Assembly (NCBI RefSeq): GCF_002356295.1
Contig: NZ_AP018042.1
Location: 5,488,361-5,552,360 of the forward strand
Direction: 5' to 3'
Length of the DNA stretch: 64,000 nt
DNA from: Labilibaculum antarcticum
GTDB taxonomy: Bacteria > Bacteroidota > Bacteroidia > Bacteroidales > Marinifilaceae
This document shows, in pieces, positions 49,176 to 59,181 of the stretch. Positions within the stretch are counted from its first letter, which is position 1. Each line of letters opens with the position of its first letter. The notes under the pieces are model-generated. The model saw only the letters and a list, made by a program, of their open reading frames with translations. It was not told the DNA's origin and did no database searches. The translations under genes were made by a program, and so were the position numbers.

Positions 49176-50912
49176 TTAATTTACTCTCCCAGACTTGACA
49201 CCTTCAACGTGAGGACCTGCCAATTCATCGAAATAGAATTCATGCACACCTGATCCAACTCCAGGATTCAACATGATTCGTATAATATTATAGAAATCAT
49301 GATTAAAATTATCGTCAGTAGTTACATCTCCAGTAAAAATATCACCAGTCCAATCAAAACCTGCACCAACACCAGCGAAATCGTACTCAACTACTTCCCA
49401 TGTGTTATCTGCTTGAATAGTATAGGTCAATTCTACACCTGTTTGCCATGCATTACCACCACGATCGGTATTTTCAAGTTTAAGCAATACAACATCGCCG
49501 GCTTTACCATACACTTTTAATTTAAATACAGATTGCAAACGAAGATCAAATCTAAAACCCGCAGATAATTTTAGATTAGCATTTGCCCATTCATTATTTT
49601 CTTTAGAATAAAATGCAACTTTGCTACTTCTATTAGGATAAATTGCATCAGGATTATCTACAATATTCAAAGCACAATTTTCTCCCAGTACAGGTGCTAA
49701 TTCAACCTCAGAGAAGTCGTTATACATCACCATTTCATCCAAAATAAACTCTACGTAATCAGGATGATGCTCAGCAACGTCAACTATTTGTGATGTAGTA
49801 AAATCACCAGCTGAAGACATAACCACTACCGTTACATTATAAGCACCTTTGCGCATATAGGTGTGCTCAATTGAAGCGGTATAATCTCCTTCTTCCATAA
49901 CAGCAGAACCATCACCAAAATCAACAGTATATCCACTAACAGAATTGCCTGCAGGAATTACGACATCAGCTAAGCTTGCAACATAAACATTTGGACCAGT
50001 ACCAGCTTCTACACTGGCAGAAAAAGTCACAGTCGGTTTTACGTAGCCCTCTGGAATAAAAGTCAATGCCTGAGCAAACCCTTCTCCTCCTTTAAAGTAT
50101 AAGGTCAAACTGTTTTCAGTAATTTCCACGATTTCATATTTACCATCTACAGCCCTACAATCCCACATTGGGAAAAGAGGTTTTCCATCGCTGGAAACTA
50201 TTGACAGAAAATCCCCTTCATCCGAAAAGTCAAACATAAAAGTACCAGGAGCTGGAGCTGGATAATCAACTTTATAATCACTATCAACTAATAATTGATT
50301 ACTATAGTTGGCATCATCCTTATAGGCTGTACGCACATAACTGTCGCCATTATTATCATACTTAAATAAAAAACCATTGATGTTAAAAGTGATTTTATCA
50401 TCATACATCCCAGAAGCAGATTTTGAATTTGGTACAGCTCCCAAAGACAACCATTCGTAAGGGTTAGCATAAGTTGGACCGATTCCAACATGTCCGTTAG
50501 CTAATGAATCTAACACCCAAGTTTTACCATTTAAAGCTTCAGTACCTCCAGTCAGGTTAATAATCTTAGGATCAGTAAAAATTGCATAATTGGTTTCTGT
50601 GGTTACTTGCACTTTCGAAATAGAAGTGCTACCACCTTTAGTAATTACAGTCATAATGATGGTATAATCTCCAGGAAGAGGATAACTAACTTGAACCTCA
50701 TCTCCTTCTTTTTTAACACCATTACCCAAATCCCATTTTACAATTGCGGTAACATTAGAAGTATTAGTCAATACATAAGTAAAGGCATCATCCCCTGGAG
50801 TAATAGTAAAGGACAGATCTTCTGCCATTAGGTTTTCAGGTGTACTGTATTCGTCTGGAGTACAGGACACAGCAACAACTAAAAGCAAAATAAAATATAA
50901 TATTTTTTTCAT
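49176..50912 (-). CDS. PKD-domain lipoprotein, putative surface glycan-binding protein
   Basis: A 578-residue lipoprotein (lipobox AVSC, Cys17) in the position after susD2. A first PKD domain (IVKWDLGNGVKKEGDEV), a middle beta-rich region with NGKTWVLDSLANGHVGIGP, a second PKD domain (GYTVDFGDGSAVMEEGD) and a C-terminal carbohydrate-binding-like sandwich (GFRFDLRLQSVFKLKVYG, ending FYFDELAGPHVEG) are visible. No catalytic residues are seen. It should bind glucan at the surface for SusCD, paralogous in role to the 288-residue protein at 16152 but about twice as long. Confidence 0.85.
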   Translation of the reverse strand: MKKILYFILLLVVAVSCTPDEYSTPENLMAEDLSFTITPGDDAFTYVLTNTSNVTAIVKWDLGNGVKKEGDEVQVSYPLPGDYTIIMTVITKGGSTSISKVQVTTETNYAIFTDPKIINLTGGTEALNGKTWVLDSLANGHVGIGPTYANPYEWLSLGAVPNSKSASGMYDDKITFNINGFLFKYDNNGDSYVRTAYKDDANYSNQLLVDSDYKVDYPAPAPGTFMFDFSDEGDFLSIVSSDGKPLFPMWDCRAVDGKYEIVEITENSLTLYFKGGEGFAQALTFIPEGYVKPTVTFSASVEAGTGPNVYVASLADVVIPAGNSVSGYTVDFGDGSAVMEEGDYTASIEHTYMRKGAYNVTVVVMSSAGDFTTSQIVDVAEHHPDYVEFILDEMVMYNDFSEVELAPVLGENCALNIVDNPDAIYPNRSSKVAFYSKENNEWANANLKLSAGFRFDLRLQSVFKLKVYGKAGDVVLLKLENTDRGGNAWQTGVELTYTIQADNTWEVVEYDFAGVGAGFDWTGDIFTGDVTTDDNFNHDFYNIIRIMLNPGVGSGVHEFYFDELAGPHVEGVKSGRVN

Positions 50913-50987
50913 AATTTGAATTTTAAATAATTACCGAATAAGTTTTAAAATTGATTCATCATTTTACATGATTTAATTCTAAACCTA

Positions 50988-52550
50988 TTAATAACCATCG
51001 TTTTGCTCTAACTTATAGTTCGAAAGCGCAATTTCCGTTGAAGGAATTGGCCAAAATCCTCTGGCTGCTGAATTAACAGCTGAGTTGTAAATACCTCCTA
51101 AATTGGTTGCATTAACTGCGCTTTCAAGTACAGGCATACCTCTTCGAAGTAAATCCCAATATCTCATTCCTTCCAAGGCAAACTCTAATTTTCTTTCTTC
51201 AAAAATTTGAGCTAAAGTCACCGAACCAACAGGAGAATACGATTCAAAAGCACGAGCTCTAACTTTGTTGTAATGAATAGCTGCTGTGGCATTCGAACCA
51301 ATGTGAAACTCCATTTCGGCAGCCATCAACAAAACATCAGAATAACGTATTGAGATGTAATTTTGAGGGAAATTTAGTTGCTCTTGCCCAACATCAGGAA
51401 CCTGACTTTTAAGACCTGCATACTTTTTGTTCATATAACCCGTATACTGATCGGCCTCTTCAAAGTTGCCGGCTCCCAATTCATCGACCATATCGAGCAA
51501 AGTATAATCACGTCGAAGATCGCCATCCTCGTAAGAATTGTATAGTTGCTGTGTTGCTGGAGAAAATCCCCATCCTGAATAATATTCAGAATCAGAACTC
51601 GTACCTCGAGGACCTACAAAAACAACCATTTTATTACCAATATCGAAAGGAGCGTTATACCACTGCCATCCTTCACCTTGGTTTGAAAATTGCACTTCAA
51701 AAATTCCTTCTATGGAATTCTCAACCCATGAATCAGTAAATTCAGAGTGTCCCCAAAGGTTTCCAAAATCAGGTAAAAGATCAGCACCACTATCGGAGAT
51801 TATTTCATTTAGGTAAGTTAAAACTTCAGCACCAGTAACATCACCAGGCATAGTTGAACTTGCATTTTTATTACCATATACACCATCATAAAAAAGGTAC
51901 ATTCTAGCTAATAAAGCTCTTGGAGCCCATTCTGTAACTCTACCCTTTTCGTCATTACTGTAGGTAACATCTTTTAAATAGGTAATAGACATTTCCAAAT
52001 CGCTTGCGATTTGAGCATACACTTCATCTACAGGAGCTGCAGCTTGTGAATACTCCGAAGTTGCAAGAGTTTTTGTAATCAAAGGTACATTCTCGAAAGT
52101 ACGAACCAAGTTGGCGTAATAATAGGCTCTTAAGAAAAGAGCTTCGCCCTTGTATTGTGTCTTCAATTCATCTGACATCTCCGAAGCATCAACCTTTTCT
52201 AAAAAGACATTTGCACCATAAACACCAGCGTAATTATCGTTCCACATAGCACTCCACATGCCTTCTGAAGAAGTTGTAATTCCTCTGTCTGCTTTCTTTC
52301 CAGAAATACCATCAGTTGCAGATCCTCCTCCACCATAAGCATCATCAGAAACAATATCCATGGTTAGTTGCAAGCTCTCTCCCCAGTTTCTTTGCAATGG
52401 TTCATATGCTGCAATTAATGCTCTAAACATATCGTCTTCCGTACGATAGAAACTTTCTTCTGTCTGCTCAGTTACCGGACTCTTTTCGAGATAGTCGTCA
52501 CAGCCCATGAAAGTAACAGCAAAAAGAAGTATATAAATTATCTTTTTCAT
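50988..52550 (-). CDS. susD: SusD/RagB-type nutrient-binding lipoprotein (susD2)
   Basis: A 520-residue outer-membrane lipoprotein (lipobox FMGC, Cys17). It shows DDYLEKSPVTEQTEESFYRT at the start, YKGEALFLRAYYYANLVRTF in the TPR core, EERKLEFALEGMRYWDLLRRG near the end, and the final WPIPSTEIALSNYKLEQNDGY. It caps the SusC2 transporter and selects the imported glucan fragment. It lies 27 bp after susC2. Confidence 0.96.
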   Translation of the reverse strand: MKKIIYILLFAVTFMGCDDYLEKSPVTEQTEESFYRTEDDMFRALIAAYEPLQRNWGESLQLTMDIVSDDAYGGGGSATDGISGKKADRGITTSSEGMWSAMWNDNYAGVYGANVFLEKVDASEMSDELKTQYKGEALFLRAYYYANLVRTFENVPLITKTLATSEYSQAAAPVDEVYAQIASDLEMSITYLKDVTYSNDEKGRVTEWAPRALLARMYLFYDGVYGNKNASSTMPGDVTGAEVLTYLNEIISDSGADLLPDFGNLWGHSEFTDSWVENSIEGIFEVQFSNQGEGWQWYNAPFDIGNKMVVFVGPRGTSSDSEYYSGWGFSPATQQLYNSYEDGDLRRDYTLLDMVDELGAGNFEEADQYTGYMNKKYAGLKSQVPDVGQEQLNFPQNYISIRYSDVLLMAAEMEFHIGSNATAAIHYNKVRARAFESYSPVGSVTLAQIFEERKLEFALEGMRYWDLLRRGMPVLESAVNATNLGGIYNSAVNSAARGFWPIPSTEIALSNYKLEQNDGY

Positions 52551-52577
52551 TGTTTTTGTTTTATCTGTTAAAATATC

Positions 52578-55500
52578 TTAGAAAGTAATATTAGCACCTA
52601 TTGAAAAGACTCTGGCTTGAGGATAGATTCCCTGATCTATACCTGTGTAGAATACATTTCCATTATTTCCAATTTCAGGTTCCAATCCAGAATACTCAGT
52701 GAATGTTAATAGATTATCTCCAGAAACATAAATTCTAAATTTCTCAAGATGAAGCTTATCCAGTACTAACTTTGGTAAAGAGTATCCAATCTGAAGATTC
52801 TTAAGTCTCAAATAGTCTGCATCTTCAACCATGTAATCTGAAAAGTTACCTCTATTGTTATTAGTGTCACTCCAGGACACCTTAGGTGTTGAGTTTGAAG
52901 AACCTTCACCAGTCCATCGGTCTAAAACAGATGTTTGATAATTCGCATTTGGAAGATCGTAACGACGGGTAGCATCAACAATCTGATTGCCAAAAACACC
53001 GTACCAGAACATACTTAAATCGAAATTCTTATAGGCGAAATTTAGATTTAAACCAACAGTGAAATCAGGATGTGGATCACCTAGATTGATTCTATCAGCA
53101 TCATCCATAACACCATCCTTGTTTTGATCGACATAAATTAAATCACCAGGAGTTGCATTAGGTTGATGAGATCCATCAGCACTAACTTGTGCTTGATTTT
53201 GATAAATCCCATTTGTTTCCCATCCCCAGAAGTAACCAATAGGCTCACCTTCTTTAGCAATAGTCAGGTTCTTCATACCTGAAGGACCAATATTTACATC
53301 ACCATAAATAATTCCTTCATCGTTATTAATCTTAGTCATTTCGTTTTTGTTCGCCGAAAAGTTGATAGTTCCTCCGTATGAAAAATCATTAGAATGACCA
53401 TTGTAGCCTAATAAAGCTTCGAAACCTGTGTTTTGTACAGTTCCTCCGTTAACGGTAGGAGCACTATTTCCAATATATCCTGGAATTGGCGCATCAATTA
53501 AAAGGTCTTTTGTTCTTTTATCGTAGTAATCCATGTTCATGTAGAAATTTGAACCCAATCGGATATCAAGTCCTATATCAGTTTGTTCTGAAGTTTCCCA
53601 CTTCAAATCTGGATTAGCAATTTTAGAAGGAGAAGAACCATTAACAACAGTACCTGCATTAAAATTATAGTTGTGATTGTTTGCTATTGAAGACAAGTAT
53701 CTGAAATTACCGATATTCTCATTTCCATTTTGTCCCCAACTTGCTCTTACTTTCAGAAAAGTGACTGGTCCTAACTTGTCCTTAATAAAATCCTCTTCAG
53801 ACATGATCCAACCTGCAGAAACGGAAGGGAAAATTGCATAACGATCATTTGGACCAAATCGAGATGAACCATCACGACGAACAGTTATCGACGCCATATA
53901 TCTATCTTTAAAGCTATAGTTCGCACGTCCGAACAAGGACAATAAAGAATTTGAATCAAATGTTCCACCTGATGATTTACTTTCAATATTTCCAACATTA
54001 TCGATATAAGCATAATCAAGACCGCCTATAATCAATTCACTTCCACTACCACTTAGATTCTCATAATTGCTTGTCATTGCTGTTGTTCCTGCAATTACAT
54101 CAATCTCATGCTCTCCGAAAGTATTGTTATAGTTAATCGTTGTTTCCCAGTTAGTACTGTACCAATTTTTCATGGTTTTACTAACCTTGGTTTTATCGTT
54201 CTTGGTAATCGTACTCAACTCATATATTGGAGTATAAACATCCTGCCACTGGTAAGCGTAATCAATACCCAATGAGGTTTTTATTTTTACATGATCTACT
54301 ACTTTGTATTCTGCATAAATATTACCTACTATTTTATCCGTTTTGTATTCATCATTTAGATAGTACATTGCGGCAATAGGATTTACAATCTCCTGCATGT
54401 TACGAATAGGTCTTCCAAATTCACCATTTTCATCCTTAACTACAGCGATAGGATCAATATTAATAGCCTGAGCCAATGGTGAATTGTAAACATTATTAGG
54501 ATCTACTCCTTGAGAAGTGTAATGAGAATACACCATTGATGTACCTACTTTTAACTTCTTGTCATAAGAAGTATAATCACCCTTTACACGGAAATTAACA
54601 CGTTCGTAACTCGATTTGTCTTCTGATACAATACCTTCCTGACTAAAGTAAGATAGAGCTGTTGAATACAAAATTTTCTCGTTACCACCGCTCAAAGACA
54701 ATGTATGACTTTGTATGGGAGCATTTTTTCTGAAAATTTCTTTCTGCCAATCAGTACCTGAACCAATACCTGCCATTTCAGAATCTTGAATCCAATCAGG
54801 AGAAGAACTGTCTTTACCAGCATTCAATAATGACTCATTAATAATCATGGCGTAATCCTGTGCCTTCAAAACATCCATTTGTCTTGATGCATTCTGAATA
54901 CCATAGTAACCATCGTAAGAAAGCTTTGCAGCACCTTGAGTTCCTTGTTTTGTTGTAATAATAACAACACCGTTTGCACCCCTTGCACCATAAATAGCCG
55001 AAGCTGAAGCATCTTTCAAAACTTCCATACTACCGATGTCAGTAGAAGCCAAGTAAGAAATATCCCCAACAGGATTGCCATCAATAATATAAAGAGGCTG
55101 TGAATTTCCGGTAGTACCAATACCTCTAATATTTACAGATAAGTTTGCACCTGGCTGACCTGAATCCATTGTTACCTGAACTCCTGCAACCTGCCCTTGA
55201 AGAGCTTGTTCTGCTCGTTGAATTGGCATCTTTTGTATATCCTCTGCCTTAACAGACGATATAGCACCTGTTACAGAGCTCTTTTTTTGAACACCATAAC
55301 CAATAACAACGACTTCATCTAAGCCCATACTATCTGTAATCATTACTACGTTGATTACCTCTTGTATTCCTACTATAAATTCCTGAGTCGAAAACCCAAC
55401 CATAGAAAACACAAGAACATCATCTTCATCAACCTCTATGGAATAGTTTCCATCAAAATCAGTTGAAGTACCAATAGTTGTTCCTTTTACCACTACCGAA

Positions 55501-55619
55501 GCAAATGGCATGGGTGTACCATCCTCTGCCGAGGAAACGACACCAGTCACAGCATGCCTTTGCGCGAACGTTGTCATGCAAAAGAATGCGAGAAATAAAA
55601 ACAAGACCGTTTTTTTCAT
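52578..55619 (-). CDS. susC: SusC-type TonB-dependent outer-membrane transporter (susC2)
   Basis: A 1013-residue intact SusC: signal peptide (MKKTVLFLFLAFFCMTTFAQ), carboxypeptidase-regulatory-like domain (PFASVVVKGTTIGTSTDFDG), TonB-box region (LDEVVVIGYG), plug (RGIGTTGNSQPLYIIDGNPV, SAIYGARGANGVVIITTK) and a 22-strand barrel ending FSIGANITF. The first 70 residues are nearly the same as in susC1, at DNA level too, pointing to duplication or gene conversion. It imports glucan oligosaccharides with TonB energy. Regulator 2 lies directly upstream. Confidence 0.97.
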   Translation of the reverse strand: MKKTVLFLFLAFFCMTTFAQRHAVTGVVSSAEDGTPMPFASVVVKGTTIGTSTDFDGNYSIEVDEDDVLVFSMVGFSTQEFIVGIQEVINVVMITDSMGLDEVVVIGYGVQKKSSVTGAISSVKAEDIQKMPIQRAEQALQGQVAGVQVTMDSGQPGANLSVNIRGIGTTGNSQPLYIIDGNPVGDISYLASTDIGSMEVLKDASASAIYGARGANGVVIITTKQGTQGAAKLSYDGYYGIQNASRQMDVLKAQDYAMIINESLLNAGKDSSSPDWIQDSEMAGIGSGTDWQKEIFRKNAPIQSHTLSLSGGNEKILYSTALSYFSQEGIVSEDKSSYERVNFRVKGDYTSYDKKLKVGTSMVYSHYTSQGVDPNNVYNSPLAQAINIDPIAVVKDENGEFGRPIRNMQEIVNPIAAMYYLNDEYKTDKIVGNIYAEYKVVDHVKIKTSLGIDYAYQWQDVYTPIYELSTITKNDKTKVSKTMKNWYSTNWETTINYNNTFGEHEIDVIAGTTAMTSNYENLSGSGSELIIGGLDYAYIDNVGNIESKSSGGTFDSNSLLSLFGRANYSFKDRYMASITVRRDGSSRFGPNDRYAIFPSVSAGWIMSEEDFIKDKLGPVTFLKVRASWGQNGNENIGNFRYLSSIANNHNYNFNAGTVVNGSSPSKIANPDLKWETSEQTDIGLDIRLGSNFYMNMDYYDKRTKDLLIDAPIPGYIGNSAPTVNGGTVQNTGFEALLGYNGHSNDFSYGGTINFSANKNEMTKINNDEGIIYGDVNIGPSGMKNLTIAKEGEPIGYFWGWETNGIYQNQAQVSADGSHQPNATPGDLIYVDQNKDGVMDDADRINLGDPHPDFTVGLNLNFAYKNFDLSMFWYGVFGNQIVDATRRYDLPNANYQTSVLDRWTGEGSSNSTPKVSWSDTNNNRGNFSDYMVEDADYLRLKNLQIGYSLPKLVLDKLHLEKFRIYVSGDNLLTFTEYSGLEPEIGNNGNVFYTGIDQGIYPQARVFSIGANITF

Positions 55620-55675
55620 AAAATTAGTTAGTTAAGATTAGAAAATAGTTGGATGCTCTGTTATACAGCTTACAC

Positions 55676-55697
55676 CTACAACGATTGCAATGTAGGC
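55676..55697 (-). promoter_or_regulatory. Small hairpin in the susC2 5' leader
   Basis: CCTACA (55676-55681) pairs with TGTAGG (55692-55697), about 57 nt upstream of the susC2 start, comparable in position to the hairpin before susC1. Confidence 0.4.
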
Positions 55698-55727
55698 CGA
55701 ACTTAACAGGCTATCAAAAAAAAGAAT

Positions 55728-55864
55728 ACATCACAAACTCAACAGCTCTAAAACACCAATACATCATTACTACATCATCAAGGATATTCAAGGACACATA
55801 CATCTCTACAACTGGCGTTTAACTTTTATTAACAAGTACAGATTTTCCACACACCGCATACATC
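55728..55864. promoter_or_regulatory. Cluster of five TACATC motifs upstream of susC2
   Basis: TACATC occurs at 55728, 55760, 55771, 55799 and 55859 in the 310 bp between susC2 and regulator 2, together with ATATTCAAGGACACATAC. The GH30 promoter region beside regulator 1 has a loosely similar CCTCAAACGTTTACATAC. These could be regulator operators. No good -7 box for susC2 was found. Confidence 0.35.
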
Positions 55865-55870
55865 AAATAA

Positions 55871-55907
55871 AAAAAAAGGCTAATGATTTACATCATTAGC
55901 CTTTTTT
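55871..55907 (-). terminator. Terminator after regulator 2
   Basis: AAGGCTAATGA and TCATTAGCCTT form a perfect stem around a short loop, with A and T runs on both sides; on the minus strand the run after the stem is TTTTTTTT. It can work in both directions. Confidence 0.9.
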
Positions 55908-55929
55908 AGATCAGAAAAAACATTTCTAA

Positions 55930-58860
55930 CTATACGTTCAAGATAAAGTCAATTAGATTTTCTTCCCTTGCAATATTAAATTTTTTGCGCAAACGATAGC
56001 GACTTATTTCCACTCCACGAACAGAAATATTCATTAGTGGAGCGATTTCTTTTGAGGAAAGGTTCATTCTTAAATAAGCACAAATTCGTAAATCTTTCGG
56101 TGTTAATTGCGGATGTAACAATCGAAGTCTTTTCAGGAAATCTTCATGCACCTGATCAAAATGTACTTCGAACTGCTCCCAATCCTGATCGCTATTGAAC
56201 TCAGAATCGACTGTTTTCATTAATTGCCTCACCTGAACAAGTGCTGTTGGATCTTTAATCTTTTTCAGGGCCTTTTTCAATTCTCCTACTGAATAGGAGA
56301 GCACCTCATTTTTATGAATGATATTCATAGTAGATCCGGCCAGTTCACGGGTTTTAAATTCAACTTCGCTGCGCAATTTTTCATTACGGAGTTGCACAAT
56401 CTCCTTTTCCGAAATAAGTGCCTCTTCCCTAAACTTTTGTTCCTTGAGTCTTAGCTCTTCTTCCTGCTCCTTTTTCAGCTGATTTTGTAAATACTCAATT
56501 CGATACCTTATAATGATAATGGTTGCGTAAATGCATAGTAAAACCAGTATAATATATATAACGAATGCAACACGAGATCGATACCACGGAGGTAAAATGG
56601 TAAAATGAAATTGATCTTTGACAGAATTAACCCCATACTGATTCTGTGAAACCACTTCAAATACATATTCTCCCTCGGGGAGGTTGGTATATTCCTTTTG
56701 CAGAGTATTAGCCCATATTGATGCAGTTTCGTCAAAACCGATTAATTGATATTGGTATTGGGTTAATTCAGAATGGCTAAATTGTGGAGCAGAATACTTG
56801 AATCTAACAGCATTGCTTTTATATGGCAATTCAATTCTATTTTCACCCTCCGAATCGAATTGAATCGCTTTGGAATTAGAATAAGTTCCATAATAGATAA
56901 TAGAATCTTGAGAACCATTTATACGAACCTCCCTAATAAAAGCATGAAAAGCTTGGTTATATTTTTTTACAACAGTTGGCTCATAATGTACAAAACCATT
57001 CTCATTCCCAAATAAAACATTTTCCTTATTAATAACACTTACATTCTCGAAAGCAGCAATAAAAGAAGATTTTAAAGGCGCGAACGGTTTTTTAATCATT
57101 TCGTACGAGTTATCTACTTGTGACTTTAATAAACCAATGTTCTCTCCTTGAAAAAACCAAACATCCCCATTTTTTTGCTCAACCAATCTATTCGCAGGTT
57201 CCTCTCTGCCAAATAAATTATTTAAGTATTGATGAGCTTCAAATCGATCCAATTCTGCAACATATTTATAAAATCCATTGCCACTGGAGAAAACAATTTC
57301 ATCTCTGAGCCTATGGACATCAATACCTAAATTGGACTGAAAACCATCTTCTTTTCCATAAAATTTAGACTTTATACATTTATCCAATCCCTCATTTAAA
57401 AATAAACGATACACACCTTTGTAGCCATGACACATCCAAATAGTATTGTCACTATTCCAAACCATCTCTCTGGATGATTCATTGAAGCCTTCAATTCTCT
57501 TAACAAATTTCCATTTATTATTTGTTTGTGCAGATTTTTCGTAAAGAACAAGACCTGTATATGTTCCTCCTATCATGTTATTGGGAAACTCTTTTTTATA
57601 AAGATAGTTCCAGCCTCCAGCCACATCAGAAATCAATGTGCCGATTTTTTTATCAATACTAAAGGTTCCTTTGTTGTGTCCGCAAATCAATTCATCATCC
57701 ACAACTTGTAAACTCCATACCTGACCCGAAGTATTTTTCACCAATTCAAATTCCTCTTCACTATTTACCATGCTCTGTAAAAAGTCCCATTTCCGGGTAA
57801 ATAAGCCCGTATTTGTTCCCAAATACAAAAATCCTTTATAATATATGGATGCATAACCAGCCCCAACATTCTTATCTTTTGGAAAAACAGAAAGAGGAGA
57901 ACTAATTTCCAAATAATCGATTCCATTATCCAAACCAACCCACAGATTTTCCTTCTGATCCAGAAACAAACTTAAAACAGTATTATTCTGCAAGCCCTTT
58001 TCCGTATTAATATTTTGGATTATTTGTCCCTCCTTATTAATGATGTATAAACCATTTCGTACCGTTCCAAATGCAAACATTGAATCACCTATTGCTAATC
58101 CAGTAAATACCTGATTCCTTTTGAATAATTGACTAAGCTCATTGTTCCATGTAGAAATTTGAGTTCCATCATATAAAAACAAGCCATCTAATGCCGTTGC
58201 AATCAAAATAGTGTTATTTGAGAAAGGAAGCATACTAACGATTTCTATATTGGCAAACAATTCTCCTCCTTTCAATACATCTAAAGAACTACCATCTAAT
58301 TTGCAAAGACCTTTTTTCTGTTCCCGGACATAAAACTGATCCCGAACCATAAAACTAAAATGAAATTCATTTTCACTCTGAATTTGGGAAATTACCCCGT
58401 CGCGGTAAAAGAATGATTTTTGGAATGAATGGAACAGAATCCCCTTTTTATAGGGGAAAATTTGCCACACTTCTTCAAATTCCCTGTCCTTTTCAGGCAA
58501 AAGATCAACAAGAGAATGATAGATTAACTTTCCCTGATTATCAGGCTTTAAATATCCAAATTCATTATAGGCACCAACAAATACTTGCCCCGAACTATCT
58601 ACTGCCAACGAACGAACAACCGAATTATTCGGCATTGAAATTACACGCCAATTGTTCCCGTCAAATTCCAATACGCCTTCATTGTTAGCAAAATAGAGAA
58701 GACCATTAGGCGTTTGAGCAATGTCCCAATTTTGGGTTCCTCCCTTGTATTCGCTTCTATGATGATTTTTTATAAAAGGGATTCCCGTACTCTTCACTTT
58801 TGAAGAGACGTGAAGATTAGAAAGGAAAATTAAAAGAAAAATGAGTGAAATTCTTTTCAA
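55930..58860 (-). CDS. Membrane-spanning propeller sensor with LuxR-type HTH (regulator 2)
   Basis: A 976-residue regulator starting at a TTG (58860); no in-frame ATG is nearby and this start gives a clean signal peptide (MKRISLIFLLIFLSNLHVSS). It has propeller-type repeats (LLYFANNEGVLEFDG, VFVGAYNEFGYLKPD, LWVGLDNGIDYLE), a Y_Y_Y domain (NAVRFKYSAPQFSHSEL), one membrane helix (VAFVIYIILVLLCIYATIII), a coiled coil (EEELRLKEQKFREEALI) and the C-terminal HTH (SSKEIAPLMNISVRGVEISR). As in regulator 1, kinase and receiver domains are absent. It directly precedes susC2 and probably controls that long cluster in response to a periplasmic glucan fragment. Confidence 0.92.
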   Translation of the reverse strand: MKRISLIFLLIFLSNLHVSSKVKSTGIPFIKNHHRSEYKGGTQNWDIAQTPNGLLYFANNEGVLEFDGNNWRVISMPNNSVVRSLAVDSSGQVFVGAYNEFGYLKPDNQGKLIYHSLVDLLPEKDREFEEVWQIFPYKKGILFHSFQKSFFYRDGVISQIQSENEFHFSFMVRDQFYVREQKKGLCKLDGSSLDVLKGGELFANIEIVSMLPFSNNTILIATALDGLFLYDGTQISTWNNELSQLFKRNQVFTGLAIGDSMFAFGTVRNGLYIINKEGQIIQNINTEKGLQNNTVLSLFLDQKENLWVGLDNGIDYLEISSPLSVFPKDKNVGAGYASIYYKGFLYLGTNTGLFTRKWDFLQSMVNSEEEFELVKNTSGQVWSLQVVDDELICGHNKGTFSIDKKIGTLISDVAGGWNYLYKKEFPNNMIGGTYTGLVLYEKSAQTNNKWKFVKRIEGFNESSREMVWNSDNTIWMCHGYKGVYRLFLNEGLDKCIKSKFYGKEDGFQSNLGIDVHRLRDEIVFSSGNGFYKYVAELDRFEAHQYLNNLFGREEPANRLVEQKNGDVWFFQGENIGLLKSQVDNSYEMIKKPFAPLKSSFIAAFENVSVINKENVLFGNENGFVHYEPTVVKKYNQAFHAFIREVRINGSQDSIIYYGTYSNSKAIQFDSEGENRIELPYKSNAVRFKYSAPQFSHSELTQYQYQLIGFDETASIWANTLQKEYTNLPEGEYVFEVVSQNQYGVNSVKDQFHFTILPPWYRSRVAFVIYIILVLLCIYATIIIIRYRIEYLQNQLKKEQEEELRLKEQKFREEALISEKEIVQLRNEKLRSEVEFKTRELAGSTMNIIHKNEVLSYSVGELKKALKKIKDPTALVQVRQLMKTVDSEFNSDQDWEQFEVHFDQVHEDFLKRLRLLHPQLTPKDLRICAYLRMNLSSKEIAPLMNISVRGVEISRYRLRKKFNIAREENLIDFILNV

Positions 58861-59082
58861 GATAAGATCGGTTTTGTTTCGCTGAAATTTAACAGGAATA
58901 TAAGACTAATCCAAACATTAAAATCTGGTTAACAGCAAAAATAAAAAAGGTGTTAAATCAACCTAAACGTACTGAATCGAAAAAATTTGGCACACTTGAC
59001 AGATTAGATTCCCATTTATTTTACTTAATTTCAAAATCGTTATTAAAATAGAGTTCCATTTGGACTTTATTTTCGGAACAAA

Positions 59083-59155
59083 AAGGTAACCCATCGGCTG
59101 GTCATCAACCGAGCTACTTTGCGGGAAGATTGGAAGAGGAGGCCGATGGAACCTT
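59083..59155 (+). ncRNA. Unrecognised structured RNA leader
   Basis: AAGGT (59083-59087) pairs with ACCTT (59151-59155), and CCATCGGC (59091-59098) with GCCGATGG (59142-59149). Together they make a 13-bp closing helix with a small internal loop. Inside, CTGGT and ACCGAG around CATCA form a second hairpin, and a purine-rich stretch (GCGGGAAGATTGGAAGAGGA) is left unpaired. The helix ends 26 nt before the ATG at 59182. The layout resembles a cis-regulatory RNA, but I could not match it to a riboswitch or a known Bacteroidota leader. Confidence 0.5.
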
Positions 59156-59181
59156 ATAAATACAAAAATAATAATTTAATC

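Noticed and set aside
8806-58860. The glucan locus as a tRNA-integrated island bounded by att repeats
   Set aside because: The tRNA 3'-end string CCCTCCGTGTTCAC recurs only at 9124-9137, not at the right side of the locus, and no integrase or mobility gene is present.
59119-59181. Earlier starts (TTG 59119, ATG 59146) for the unknown 59-kb protein
   Set aside because: Both lie inside the perfect closing helix of the leader; the ATG at 59182 follows an AU-rich stretch typical of Bacteroidota.
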